Origin: Flavobacterium urocaniciphilum
GTDB lineage: Bacteria; Bacteroidota; Bacteroidia; Flavobacteriales; Flavobacteriaceae
Length of the DNA stretch: 64,000 bases
Assembly (NCBI RefSeq): GCF_900110615.1
Contig: NZ_FOEI01000002.1
Coordinates: forward strand, 248,001-312,000
Direction: 5' to 3'
In this document: piece by piece, positions 1 through 8,715 of the stretch
Layout of the letters: the number at the start of each line of letters is the position of its first letter
Position numbering within the stretch: the stretch's first letter is position 1
Program-made: the position numbers and the translations under genes
The notes under the pieces: model-generated
Told to the model about the DNA's origin: nothing
The model's database searches: none
The model's input: the letters and a program-made list of their open reading frames with translations, nothing else

Positions 1-17
1 TTAGTTAATAAAAGGTT

Positions 18-467
18 ATGAGTAATATAAAAATAAAAAAAATTTCTCATTTAGAAACAATTCCGGTAAGAAGTGAAGTTTTACGAAAAGGTAAACCTAT
101 TGAATCGTGTTATTTTGAAGGTGATGAATTAGAAGAAACGGTACATTTTGGATTGTTCAATGATGAAATATTGATAGGAGTTGCTTCTATTTTTAAAACA
201 AAATCGAATCATTTTTCTGAAGAAAAGCAATATCAATTGAGAGGAATGGCGGTTTTGGAAGACTACCAAGGAAAAAGGTTAGGAGGTGTTTTATTAGAAG
301 AAGCAATTCGGTTTGTACAACAAAATCAAGCAGATATTTTATGGTTTAACGCAAGAGAAAATGCAGTAAATTTTTACAAAAATTATAATTTTCGTATTTT
401 TGGCAAGCCATTTGATATTAATGGGATCGGAATTCATTATGTGATGTATATGAATTTTGTCGGTTAA
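18..467 (+). CDS. GNAT family N-acetyltransferase
   Basis: A 149-residue single-domain protein of the usual GNAT size. The acetyl-CoA binding signature is visible as QGKRLGG at residues 84-90, after the strand RGMAVL. The C-terminal half has the NARENAVNFYKNYNF pattern (residues 111-125) typical of the ElaA/RimI-like branch. GNAT proteins transfer an acetyl group from acetyl-CoA to an amine; the substrate here cannot be read from the sequence. The ATG start gives an intact fold and there is no upstream in-frame alternative inside the window. It ends about 55 bp before the L,D-transpeptidase gene and may or may not be cotranscribed with it. Confidence 0.85.
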   Translation: MSNIKIKKISHLETIPVRSEVLRKGKPIESCYFEGDELEETVHFGLFNDEILIGVASIFKTKSNHFSEEKQYQLRGMAVLEDYQGKRLGGVLLEEAIRFVQQNQADILWFNARENAVNFYKNYNFRIFGKPFDINGIGIHYVMYMNFVG

Positions 468-483
468 ACACGCTTTTCGTCGA
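455..483 (+). promoter_or_regulatory. Paired TTTYGTCGR sites, candidate regulator operator
   Basis: TTTTGTCGG (455-463) and TTTCGTCGA (475-483) are spaced 20 bp centre to centre and lie 28 bp before a TAnnTTTG box. The same nonamer recurs as an exact pair at 3115-3142. Direct repeats about two helical turns apart are typical of LytTR-family sites, but that assignment is inference. Confidence 0.35.
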
Positions 484-511
484 CATTATTTAATATGCAC
501 GCATATTTTTT

Positions 512-519
512 TAAATTTG
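512..519 (+). promoter_or_regulatory. Bacteroidota -7 box (TAAATTTG)
   Basis: An exact TAnnTTTG match ends only 4 bp before the ATG of the L,D-transpeptidase gene, so the message would be nearly leaderless. No TTG -33 box is seen at the usual distance. Confidence 0.35.
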
Positions 520-523
520 TTAT

Positions 524-2245
524 ATGATGAAGAAAATTTGCATATTCATAGGTTTGCTTTTTGTTGTTTTTATGTCTTGTAAAAACAGCTCTAAGGAAGA
601 ATTTGTTGAAAGTGAAGATTATTTCGATACCATCAGAAAGATGACTGTTCACGCAATGCCTGAAGATTTATTAGCAGATAAAACAGATAGTATAAGAGGG
701 CTTTACAAGCAATTTGATAATCATGAAATTTGGATTGATTCTGAAAATAGAGAAGATTTAATATCTCAAATTGAAAAAGCAAAATACGAAGGATTGAATC
801 CGGAAGATTATAATTTATCTAAAATTTATCAAATTGAATTACGTAAAGATTCATTACAATTAGAAGAACAATTAGCCTACGATATTTTACTTACACAAAC
901 CTTTGAGAAAATTTGTAACCATTTCTATAGAGGTAAATTAAACCCAAAAGAGGTTTATGATAATTGGGATTTATATGAGAAAAAAGTAGCCTTATCTTCC
1001 TTAATTAAACCAGCAATTGAGAACAAAAAAATTGGAGCTACCATAACTAGTTTGTTGCCTACACACCCTCAATATTTGTCTTTAAAAGAAGCCTTAGCCA
1101 ATATTAATACTTTACCCAATTCTAAATTTGATTCGATTAATACCAATCAAAAAATTAAGCTGAATGATAATTTAGAAGTCATTAAAGAAATTAAACGTCG
1201 TTTAGTTTATTGGAAAGATTTAAAAGTTAATGATACGCTTTATACTTCTAAATATGATGCTAAAACTTTTGAAGCAGTAAAAAAATTTCAAGCCCGTCAC
1301 GGACTTAAAAATGATGGTGTAATTGGTATTGGTACTTTAAAAGCATTAAATTATAATAAAGAAACTCGAAAGGCTCAGATTTTAGCTAACTTAGAGCGTT
1401 GGCGTTGGTTTTCTAGAGATTTAGGTGATCAATATTTAATAATTAATTTACCGGATTATTGGTTAAATTATGTAAAAAATAACGATACCATTGCTACGCG
1501 AAAAATTGTTTGTGGAAGACCAAAAAGAATGACTCCAATTTTATCTTCAAGATTGTCCAATTTTGTTTTTAATCCAACTTGGACTGTTCCACCAACTATT
1601 ATAAAAGAAGATTTATCAGTTGAAGCTTCTGCTAATAGAAATTATTTTTCAAGAAATAGAATTACTATTTATAATGGTAAAAATGAAGAAGTTTCTCCTT
1701 ATAGCTGGAATCCAGATAAAGCTGAAAGTTATCGTTATGTTCAAACGCCAGGTTATAATAATTCGTTAGGTTTAGTAAAATTCAACTTTCCTAATCATCA
1801 TTTGGTTTATTTGCACGACACTAATCATAGAGATTATTTTGCATACACCTATAGAGCATTAAGTTCGGGTTGTGTTCGTGTAGAAAATCCAGTAAACTTA
1901 GCTAAATTAATTCTTTCTGATCAAGATAATGGAAGATGGAAAAGTATCGATTCGATTCGAAAAGAAAGAGCGGAAAGAGAAAAGAAATTAATGCTTCAAA
2001 AAAATTATAAGCCTAAAAAACTTACTCCAGAAGAATTGGCTGAAAAAATGAAACTAGAAGCCGAAGAAAAAGATGAGATTGATAAAATCATTGATAAAAA
2101 AGATACGTACTATATAAAAGTAAAACAACCCATTTATATCCATCAACTCTATTGGACAAGTTGGAAAGATAAAAATGGATTGCAGTTTAGAGATGATATC
2201 TATAATTTGGATATGATGCTATACGAAAAATTAAAAAGTTCGTAA
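524..2245 (+). CDS. L,D-transpeptidase, YcbB/LdtD type lipoprotein
   Basis: A periplasmic peptidoglycan cross-linking enzyme that makes 3-3 cross-links between meso-DAP residues, or anchors proteins, through an active-site cysteine. The N-terminus is a lipoprotein signal peptide with the lipobox Cys near residue 19 (VFMSC). A peptidoglycan-binding (PG_binding_1) segment with FQARHGLKNDGVIG lies near residues 240-275. The YkuD catalytic motif follows at about residues 430-450 (HD, then SSGCVR, with Cys near 449). The charged C-terminal stretch, rich in Lys and Glu, is usual for this long class (573 residues). The start could be either of two adjacent ATG codons. It converges on a second L,D-transpeptidase gene, 20 bp away. 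Confidence 0.9.
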   Translation: MMKKICIFIGLLFVVFMSCKNSSKEEFVESEDYFDTIRKMTVHAMPEDLLADKTDSIRGLYKQFDNHEIWIDSENREDLISQIEKAKYEGLNPEDYNLSKIYQIELRKDSLQLEEQLAYDILLTQTFEKICNHFYRGKLNPKEVYDNWDLYEKKVALSSLIKPAIENKKIGATITSLLPTHPQYLSLKEALANINTLPNSKFDSINTNQKIKLNDNLEVIKEIKRRLVYWKDLKVNDTLYTSKYDAKTFEAVKKFQARHGLKNDGVIGIGTLKALNYNKETRKAQILANLERWRWFSRDLGDQYLIINLPDYWLNYVKNNDTIATRKIVCGRPKRMTPILSSRLSNFVFNPTWTVPPTIIKEDLSVEASANRNYFSRNRITIYNGKNEEVSPYSWNPDKAESYRYVQTPGYNNSLGLVKFNFPNHHLVYLHDTNHRDYFAYTYRALSSGCVRVENPVNLAKLILSDQDNGRWKSIDSIRKERAEREKKLMLQKNYKPKKLTPEELAEKMKLEAEEKDEIDKIIDKKDTYYIKVKQPIYIHQLYWTSWKDKNGLQFRDDIYNLDMMLYEKLKSS

Positions 2246-2265
2246 TATTCTTTTCCTTGTTTAAT

Positions 2266-3015
2266 TTATGAAACTAATTTAGATTTAGTTGCATACATTC
2301 TTGTTGGATGATAAATGAATAAAACCGATTTGTTTTTAATTGTATGGATCAATTTAGAAGCAACTTCTGGTGCTACAGCAGGACAACCTTGACTTCTTCC
2401 TATAAATCCTTGTTTTTGTGCTAATTTTTTAGATACATAATCAGCACCATGAACAACTACAGATCTTTCTCTTGCGTTATTGTTTAATCCGTATTCTTGT
2501 CCGTCTAATTTTAAAGATAATCCGTGTTTTCCAACATAAGTTTCACCTGTAATGAAAAACCCTAAACTACTTTTGTGTGATTCATTTTCGTTAGAAAAGT
2601 ATTTTGCAAATTCTTGACCAGAATTCATACCATGAGAAACTAAAGTTTGTAATAAAACTACTTTGTTTTCCATGTCAATTACCCACATTCTTTCTTTTGT
2701 AGAAGAAAAGCTAAAGTCAACAATAGTTAAAACTTTATTTAAAACTTTACCTTGATTGTCTAATTGTGAGTAACCTTCAAAAGCATTTTTAAAAGTTTCT
2801 AAATTAGGTAATGTAAAATCACCAGCGTTTATTTCATTATATAGAAGTTCTGTTTTTTCTTCAAAACTTAAAACTTTATTCTCTGCAAGCATTACTGATT
2901 TCTCAGTAGTAATCTTATTTGAGTTTGTTTTAGATGTACCTTTTATAGTGTTTTCATTAATTTTTGTGTTAAGAAAAAATCCTAAAAAAAGTAAAGGTAA
3001 AAATTTGTAACTCAT
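2266..3015 (-). CDS. Murein L,D-transpeptidase catalytic domain family protein
   Basis: A 249-residue protein of the YkuD_2 type. The N-terminus is a hydrophobic signal segment (residues 4-15), so the protein is probably exported. The catalytic region carries VVVHGADYV (His near 189) and GRSQGCPAV (Cys near 211), the HG...SxGCPA pattern of this family. It differs from the upstream YcbB-type enzyme in being short, with no PG-binding domain. It is expected to act on peptidoglycan tetrapeptides in the periplasm; its exact product is not known. It is convergent with the first L,D-transpeptidase gene, and a TATATTTG box lies 36 bp upstream of its start. Confidence 0.85.
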   Translation of the reverse strand: MSYKFLPLLFLGFFLNTKINENTIKGTSKTNSNKITTEKSVMLAENKVLSFEEKTELLYNEINAGDFTLPNLETFKNAFEGYSQLDNQGKVLNKVLTIVDFSFSSTKERMWVIDMENKVVLLQTLVSHGMNSGQEFAKYFSNENESHKSSLGFFITGETYVGKHGLSLKLDGQEYGLNNNARERSVVVHGADYVSKKLAQKQGFIGRSQGCPAVAPEVASKLIHTIKNKSVLFIYHPTRMYATKSKLVS

Positions 3016-3050
3016 TGTAAATCTTGTTGTTAGTTGTATAATTCTGGAGC

Positions 3051-3058
3051 CAAATATA
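3051..3058 (-). promoter_or_regulatory. Bacteroidota -7 box (TATATTTG)
   Basis: An exact TAnnTTTG match on the minus strand, placed to give a leader of roughly 30 nt for the YkuD_2 L,D-transpeptidase gene. No clear TTG lies at the -33 distance. Confidence 0.4.
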
Positions 3059-3110
3059 GAATTAATTTTTAATAAAAAAAATTTTTTCGTGTTTTTTAAC
3101 GATTTTTTTC

Positions 3111-3144
3111 TGCATTTCGTCGATTATTTTGCATTTCGTCGATT
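3111..3144. repeat. Direct repeat TGCATTTCGTCGATT x2, candidate operator
   Basis: Two exact 15-bp copies (3111-3125 and 3130-3144) with a 19-bp period lie in the divergent region between the YkuD_2 L,D-transpeptidase and the DUF5916 gene. The core TTTCGTCGA also occurs before the first L,D-transpeptidase. The layout suggests a binding site for a dimeric regulator such as a LytTR protein. Which gene it controls is not clear; a near-match -7 box (TAGGTTTC, 3175-3182) would serve the plus-strand gene. Confidence 0.4.
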
Positions 3145-3301
3145 TGTACTATTTGAAAAAGCCTTTAAAATCTATAGGTTTCAGATATTCAACATATTGT
3201 AGGTTTTTTGTGAAAAATAAGTAAAATAAAATTTAACATTTATTTTAGAAACATTATTTGTGCTTATTAGACTAACGATTCAATCGTTAATCAAATCATA
3301 A

Positions 3302-5731
3302 ATGAAAGTATTTAAAATCATCAGTCTAGCTCTAATCTCTCAATTTTCTTTTGCTCAAGAAAGTTTATCTGAAATTGAAAAAAAGAAAGTTTCTGCAATT
3401 AAAACCTCTTCATCAATTAAAATAGATGGTAATTTAGACGAAAGCGATTGGCAAAATGTGCCGGTAGCAAAAAACTTCGTAATGTTTGATCCAGATAATG
3501 GGAAACCTGAAAGAGAAGAATTACGATCTGAAGTGAAGGTTTTATATGATAACGATGCGGTTTACATTGGTGCAACCTTATACGATAATGAGCCGGATAA
3601 AATTTTAAAAGAAATTACTGAAAGAGATGATTTTGGTGCTGCCGATTTTTTCGGAGTTTTTATTAACGGTTTTAACGATGGTCAGCACGAATATAGTTTC
3701 TTCGTAAATACTTCAAGCGGTCAAGCCGATTGTATTCGAACGAATCAAGGTGAAGATTTTTCTTGGGACGCTATTTGGCATAGTGAAGCTAAAGTTACTA
3801 ATTTAGGTTGGCAAGTTGAAATGAAAATTCCTTATGCCGCATTGCGTTTTTCTAAAGAAGATATTCAAAAATGGGGCATTCAGTTTTTTAGAGAAGTAAG
3901 ACGTTTACGTCAAAAATTCACTTGGAATCCTGTGGATAATAGAAAAGGTTCGTTTACACAACAAGCTGGAGAATTAGAAGGAATATCTAATGTGCAAACT
4001 CCAACGCGTTTGTTTTTAATTCCGTATTCTTCTTTTTATTTGAATAGTTTCGGAAAAGAAAAATCATTTGGAACTTTAAAAGGTGGTTTAGATTTGAAGT
4101 ATGGTTTAACAGATGCTTTTACCCTTGACATGGTTTTAATTCCTGATTTCGGACAAACAAAATTTGATAACAAAATTTTAAATCTAGGTCCGTTCGAACA
4201 AGTATTTAACGAAAACCGACCTTTTTTCACAGAAGGTACCGATTTATTTAGTAAAGGTGGATTGTTTTATTCGAGAAGGATTGGACAAGGTCCAAGTACA
4301 TATCCAAACACATCACCAACAGAAGAAGTGGTAGAATATCCTAATGCAGTGGATTTGGTTAATGCAGTTAAAGTTTCAGGTCGTACAAATGACGGATTAG
4401 GAATTGGATTTTTAAATACGGTTACTAAAAAAACAGATGTAGTAATAAGAGATGTAGTTACGGGCGATGAAAGAATTGAAACAGTTGAACCTTTAGCGAA
4501 TTATAATGTTATGGTGGTTGATCAACGTTTTAATGGAAATTCTTCTGTTTCTTTAATTAATACTAATGTAACGCGTGATGGAGAATTTAGAGATGCGAAT
4601 GTAACAGCAACAGCTTTCAATTTGAGTACAAAAAAGAATACCTATAATACGAATGGTGTTTTTAGATATAGTTATGTAAATGATTATAAAGATTTAGACA
4701 ACAAAAAAGGGATTTCATCCAATTTAAATTTTTCTGAAACAGCAGGTAAAGTTAGATTTTCGGTTGGTGGAGAATATGTTTCTGAAGATTATGATAATAA
4801 TGATTTAGGAATAAACTTTCAAACTAATTATTTTGCATTAAATGGTAGTGCTAGTTATAGATCGTTAAAACCAACGGAGAAATTAAATTCATACCGAATA
4901 AACTTTAGTACATATAATCAGTTTGATAATCGTACACATTTTTTACAAGATCAGAATTTTAATATCAATGCTAATTTTACGAATAAGAAAAATCATGCAG
5001 CTGGATTCGGATTTAATATTAATCCTTTTGAACGATACAATTTCTATAATCCACAAGTGGAAGGTAGATATGTAATTTTTCCTAAAAACTACGGAACTTG
5101 GGCTTGGATTTCTACAAATTATAACAATAAATTCGCATTAGATTTAGAACCAAATATAGGTTTTGCTGAAGCGAAAGGTTGGTGGTATTGGGGATTAAAT
5201 GTTAGTCCGAGATACCGTTTTAACGACAAGTTCTTGTTAATCTATAGAAATAATTTCTACAACGAATACCAAGATTTAGGTCGTGTCGCACAAAATGGAG
5301 ACGATATTGTTTTTGCAAAAAGGGATAATCAAACGTTAGAAACCGGATTAGAAGGTAAATATTCTATCAATGCTCAAATGAATTTCGGATTAAGATTAAG
5401 ACATTATTGGTCATTTTCTGAAAATAATTCGTATTATAAATTGTTAGAAAACGGTAGAGTAGAAGAATATGCGTATACCAATAATAGAAACTCAAATTTC
5501 AATTCTTGGAATTTCGATTTATCATACAGTTGGTGGTTTGCACCAGGAAGTCAAATGTCGGTTTTATATAGAAGTAATGCCGGAATTTTTCAACGAGAAA
5601 TTGATAAAGACTTAAGTTATCAAGCGAAACAAGTTTTTAATCACGAACAATTAAATCATACTTTTTCTATTAGTTTGCGTTATTTTATCGACTACAATCA
5701 AGCGAAAAACGTGTTTAAAGGAAAAGCGTAA
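3302..5731 (+). CDS. DUF5916 outer-membrane protein with CBM9-like N-terminus
   Basis: An 809-residue exported protein. The signal peptide is residues 1-18, with cleavage after SFA. Residues about 35-220 resemble a family 9 carbohydrate-binding fold (IDGNLDESDWQNVP, then DGQHEYSFFVN and GWQVEMKIPY). The rest is rich in alternating aromatic/polar strands and fits the DUF5916 beta-barrel domain (RPFFTEG at about residues 306-312 is characteristic). Family members are common in Bacteroidota and are presumed surface or outer-membrane proteins; no reaction is established. The gene stands alone, with a 286-bp upstream region holding the paired TTTCGTCGA sites and a dispersed repeat downstream. Confidence 0.85.
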   Translation: MKVFKIISLALISQFSFAQESLSEIEKKKVSAIKTSSSIKIDGNLDESDWQNVPVAKNFVMFDPDNGKPEREELRSEVKVLYDNDAVYIGATLYDNEPDKILKEITERDDFGAADFFGVFINGFNDGQHEYSFFVNTSSGQADCIRTNQGEDFSWDAIWHSEAKVTNLGWQVEMKIPYAALRFSKEDIQKWGIQFFREVRRLRQKFTWNPVDNRKGSFTQQAGELEGISNVQTPTRLFLIPYSSFYLNSFGKEKSFGTLKGGLDLKYGLTDAFTLDMVLIPDFGQTKFDNKILNLGPFEQVFNENRPFFTEGTDLFSKGGLFYSRRIGQGPSTYPNTSPTEEVVEYPNAVDLVNAVKVSGRTNDGLGIGFLNTVTKKTDVVIRDVVTGDERIETVEPLANYNVMVVDQRFNGNSSVSLINTNVTRDGEFRDANVTATAFNLSTKKNTYNTNGVFRYSYVNDYKDLDNKKGISSNLNFSETAGKVRFSVGGEYVSEDYDNNDLGINFQTNYFALNGSASYRSLKPTEKLNSYRINFSTYNQFDNRTHFLQDQNFNINANFTNKKNHAAGFGFNINPFERYNFYNPQVEGRYVIFPKNYGTWAWISTNYNNKFALDLEPNIGFAEAKGWWYWGLNVSPRYRFNDKFLLIYRNNFYNEYQDLGRVAQNGDDIVFAKRDNQTLETGLEGKYSINAQMNFGLRLRHYWSFSENNSYYKLLENGRVEEYAYTNNRNSNFNSWNFDLSYSWWFAPGSQMSVLYRSNAGIFQREIDKDLSYQAKQVFNHEQLNHTFSISLRYFIDYNQAKNVFKGKA

Positions 5732-5738
5732 TTTTAAG

Positions 5739-5789
5739 GTCATTGCGAGGTACGAAGCATACGAACAAAGCGAACTGACGAAGTAATCT
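5739..5789. repeat. Dispersed intergenic repeat, GTCATTGCGAGG...CGAAGTAATCT type
   Basis: The segment starts GTCATTGCGAGG and ends CGAAGTAATCT. This is a repeat type that recurs between genes in many bacterial genomes as GTCATTGCGAG-CGAAG-AATCT. It lies between the DUF5916 gene and gpmI. Only this copy is in the window, so the call rests on recognition of the consensus. Confidence 0.6.
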
Positions 5790-5825
5790 AATTTTTTAGT
5801 AATTTCGTACCATAAATTAAACACA

Positions 5826-7328
5826 ATGAACAAAAAAGTTATTTTAATGATTTTGGATGGTTGGGGACATTCGCCAGATCCAAAAGTTTCTGCTATAGAC
5901 AATGCCAATACGCCTTTTATAGATTCTTTATATAAAAATTATCCAAATGCCGAATTGCGTACAGATGGACTTCACGTAGGTTTACCTGAAGGTCAAATGG
6001 GAAATTCGGAAGTAGGTCATATGAATTTAGGTGCTGGCCGTATCGTGTATCAGGATTTAGCGAAAATTAATTTAGCAGTTCAAAATCATACCTTGAAATA
6101 TGAAAAACCATTAATTGATGCCTTCAATTATGCAAAAGCGAATCATAAAAAAGTACATTTTTTAGGTTTGGTTTCTGATGGAGGTGTACATTCACACACT
6201 TCACATTTACGTGGATTAATAGAAGCGGCACAAGAAAATGGTGTGCAAGATATGTTTGTTCATGCTTTTACAGATGGTCGTGATGTTGATCCGAAATCAG
6301 GTAAAAAATACATTCAAGATTTACAGGAATTTTTAGCCAATACCAACGCAAAATTAGCTTCTGTTGTAGGAAGATATTATGCGATGGATAGAGATAAACG
6401 TTGGGAACGCGTTAAATTAGCTTACGATTTAATTGTAAATGGAATCGGAGAAAAATCAAATGATTTGGTGGCAAGTATTCAAAAAAGTTATGATAATGAC
6501 GTAACCGATGAATTCATCAAACCTTTATTTGCTGAAAACGGAAAAACTATTGAAAATGATGATGTAGTGATTTTCTTCAATTTCCGTACGGATAGAGGTA
6601 GAGAATTAACAGAAGCGCTTTCTCAAACCGATTTTCATGAGCAAAACATGCATAAATTACCGTTGTATTATGTAACACTTACAAATTACGACGAAACTTA
6701 CGAAAATGTACACGTAATTTATGATAAAGATAATATTACTGAAACGTTAGGTGAAGTACTTTCTAAAGCTGGGAAAAAACAAATCCGTATTGCAGAAACT
6801 GAAAAGTATCCACACGTTACCTTTTTCTTTTCTGGTGGAAGAGAAGAGCCTTTTGAAGGCGAATCGCGAATCTTAAAAAATTCACCAAAAGTAGCTACTT
6901 ACGATTTACAACCAGAAATGAGTGCTTTCGAATTGAAAGATGCACTTGTGCCTGAAATCCAAAAAGGAGAAGTAGATTTTGTGTGTTTAAATTTCGCAAA
7001 TGGTGATATGGTAGGTCATACAGGAAGTATGCCAGCAGCTATTAAAGCTTGTGAAGCTGTGGATGTTTGCGTAAAAGAAATCATTGAAACCGCTTTAGCG
7101 AATAATTATACGACGATTGTAATTGCCGATCATGGAAATTGTGAAACGATGATTAATCCGGATGGTTCACCAAACACAGCGCATACAACCAATCCAGTTC
7201 CAGTTATTTTAGTCGATAATGATAAAATAAATATTCATTCGGGAGTTTTAGGAGATGTTGCACCAACTATTTTAGATTTAATGGGAATTTCTCAACCAGA
7301 AGCTATGACACAAAAATCTTTATTATAA
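5826..7328 (+). CDS. gpmI: 2,3-bisphosphoglycerate-independent phosphoglycerate mutase
   Basis: Glycolytic enzyme that interconverts 3-phosphoglycerate and 2-phosphoglycerate in the cytoplasm, using two Mn(II) ions and a phosphoserine intermediate. The length (500 residues) is normal. Visible marks are the N-terminal metal motif LDGWG (10-14), the catalytic serine in GNSEVGH (Ser 61), the substrate-loop FTDGRDVDP, and the C-terminal metal motif IADHGN near 440. The TAA stop overlaps the ATG of the following small lipoprotein gene by one base, so the two are cotranscribed and probably translationally coupled. Confidence 0.97.
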   Translation: MNKKVILMILDGWGHSPDPKVSAIDNANTPFIDSLYKNYPNAELRTDGLHVGLPEGQMGNSEVGHMNLGAGRIVYQDLAKINLAVQNHTLKYEKPLIDAFNYAKANHKKVHFLGLVSDGGVHSHTSHLRGLIEAAQENGVQDMFVHAFTDGRDVDPKSGKKYIQDLQEFLANTNAKLASVVGRYYAMDRDKRWERVKLAYDLIVNGIGEKSNDLVASIQKSYDNDVTDEFIKPLFAENGKTIENDDVVIFFNFRTDRGRELTEALSQTDFHEQNMHKLPLYYVTLTNYDETYENVHVIYDKDNITETLGEVLSKAGKKQIRIAETEKYPHVTFFFSGGREEPFEGESRILKNSPKVATYDLQPEMSAFELKDALVPEIQKGEVDFVCLNFANGDMVGHTGSMPAAIKACEAVDVCVKEIIETALANNYTTIVIADHGNCETMINPDGSPNTAHTTNPVPVILVDNDKINIHSGVLGDVAPTILDLMGISQPEAMTQKSLL

Positions 7329-7510
7329 TGAAGAAATTAGTAATATTTCTTTTTATAGTTATGACTACAAGCTGTTCGGTGGGAATTAAAACTCGTGGAG
7401 AGGATGGTAAACCTGGTAAAAATGGTAAACCTGGTACTGCTCAAGAAAAAGGTGAAGATGGAAAAAAAGGTGAAGATGGGAAAAGTAATAGTGTTGGAAT
7501 AAAATTATAG
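7328..7510 (+). CDS. Mini collagen-like lipoprotein
   Basis: A 60-residue protein with a lipoprotein signal peptide (lipobox TTSC, Cys at residue 16) followed by Gly-X-Y triplets (GEDGKPGKNGKPG, then GEDGKKGEDGKS). The triplet run is short, with a break at TAQEK, so a stable collagen helix is doubtful. No function is known. Its start overlaps the gpmI stop (TAATG), and it lies 6 bp before the next gene, so it is the middle member of a three-gene transcript. Confidence 0.65.
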   Translation: MKKLVIFLFIVMTTSCSVGIKTRGEDGKPGKNGKPGTAQEKGEDGKKGEDGKSNSVGIKL

Positions 7511-7516
7511 ATAATT

Positions 7517-7993
7517 ATGGCTTCAAATATTCCTGTAGTAAAACAAGCAGCTTGGATTTCCATAATTCCACAAATAGGTGTGATGATACTATTATTTGGA
7601 TTCTACTATTTAATTGGGTTAAAGGAATTTATACTTTATGGCGCATTAACTTATTTATTGTTTTCTTATAGTTTGAGGGTTTTTGTGCCAAAAAGCCATA
7701 GGAAAGGAATTAAGTTAATGAAAAAAAATAAATTTGAAATTGCAATTTTGAATTTTGAAAATAGCTATAATTTCTTTGTGAAAAATAATTGGATTGACAA
7801 GTATAGATATTTAACACTTTTAAGTTCTTCGAAAATGACTTATAGAGAAATGGCATTGTGTAACATCGCTTTTTGTTATGGTCAAATTGGAAATGGTAAG
7901 ATGATGAAAGAATATTATAAAAAAACTTTAGTAGAATTTCCAGATAATAGTATTGCTTATTCTGCAATAAAAGCAATTGATTCATTAAAATAA
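7517..7993 (+). CDS. Membrane-anchored protein with TPR-like C-terminus
   Basis: A 158-residue protein not assigned to a named family. Two transmembrane helices are visible (about residues 13-33 and 37-55), followed by a soluble region whose spacing (AILNFENSYNFF, then YREMALCNIAFCYGQIGN and YYKKTLVEFPDN) resembles two tetratricopeptide-like helices. A scaffold or interaction role at the inner membrane is possible but not shown. It is the last gene of the gpmI transcript, ending at a symmetrical terminator. Confidence 0.6.
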   Translation: MASNIPVVKQAAWISIIPQIGVMILLFGFYYLIGLKEFILYGALTYLLFSYSLRVFVPKSHRKGIKLMKKNKFEIAILNFENSYNFFVKNNWIDKYRYLTLLSSSKMTYREMALCNIAFCYGQIGNGKMMKEYYKKTLVEFPDNSIAYSAIKAIDSLK

Positions 7994-8001
7994 AACAAAT
8001 A

Positions 8002-8030
8002 AAAAACTCCCAATTTGGGAGTTTTTTTAT
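8002..8030. terminator. Bidirectional intrinsic terminator
   Basis: Stem ACTCCCA (8006-8012) pairs with TGGGAGT (8016-8022), with an A-run before and a T-run after. It sits between the convergent gpmI operon and engB and can serve both strands. Confidence 0.8.
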
Positions 8031-8050
8031 TTTTATTCAACATCAGATTT

Positions 8051-8668
8051 TTAAAAATCAGATCCCGTAAACAATTCTTGGTTTACGCTATCGATATAAT
8101 TTAATACGTCTTCTTTACCTAATGCATTTTCAGATGAGGTTACAAAATATTGTGGCATTTCTTCCCAATTATTGGCTAATAAATTTTTCTTGTACGCCGC
8201 TACATTTTTCTGAATAACGTTTTTTCCAATTTTATCGGCTTTTGTAAAAATGATACAAAACGGAATTTCACTTTCTCCTAAATATTCTATAAATTCTAAA
8301 TCAATTTTTTGAGGTTCATGACGAATATCTACCAAAACAAATGCACAAATTAATTGTTCTCTGCTTTCAAAATAATCCGTAATAAATTGTTGAAATTTCG
8401 CTTTTGTAGTCTTTGAAACTTTAGCATATCCGTAACCTGGTAAATCTACTAAATGCCAATTTTTATTGATTAAAAAGTGATTTATTAACTGTGTTTTTCC
8501 AGGTCTACTTGATGTTTTTGCTAAGTTCTTATTATTCGTTAGCATATTAATCAATGACGATTTTCCAACATTCGATCTTCCAATAAAAGCATATTCAGGA
8601 ATTCTGTCCTTCGGACATTTAGCCACTTCTGAATTACTAATTACAAATTCGGCACTATTAATTTTCAT
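8051..8668 (-). CDS. engB: Ribosome biogenesis GTPase YihA/EngB
   Basis: A 205-residue TrmE-Era-EngA-EngB family GTPase. The G motifs are clear: GRSNVGKSS (G1, near residue 31), a Thr-rich switch region, [10 protein letters not shown] (G3) and FTKADK (G4). EngB is needed for assembly of the 50S ribosomal subunit in bacteria where it has been studied. The length and start are typical. It lies downstream of the alpha/beta hydrolase gene, separated by a 26-bp perfect palindrome, so it probably has its own start of transcription. Confidence 0.95.
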   Translation of the reverse strand: MKINSAEFVISNSEVAKCPKDRIPEYAFIGRSNVGKSSLINMLTNNKNLAKTSSRPGKTQLINHFLINKNWHLVDLPGYGYAKVSKTTKAKFQQFITDYFESREQLICAFVLVDIRHEPQKIDLEFIEYLGESEIPFCIIFTKADKIGKNVIQKNVAAYKKNLLANNWEEMPQYFVTSSENALGKEDVLNYIDSVNQELFTGSDF

Positions 8669-8683
8669 AGTATTTAAAATTTA

Positions 8684-8709
8684 AAAGTCATTCAAATTTG
8701 AATGACTTT
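8684..8709 (-). terminator. 26-bp perfect palindrome, probable terminator
   Basis: Arms of AAAGTCATTCAAA and its exact complement, followed on the minus strand by a T-rich run. It starts 7 bp after the hydrolase stop codon and lies between hydrolase and engB. Confidence 0.6.
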
Positions 8710-8715
8710 ATGTTT

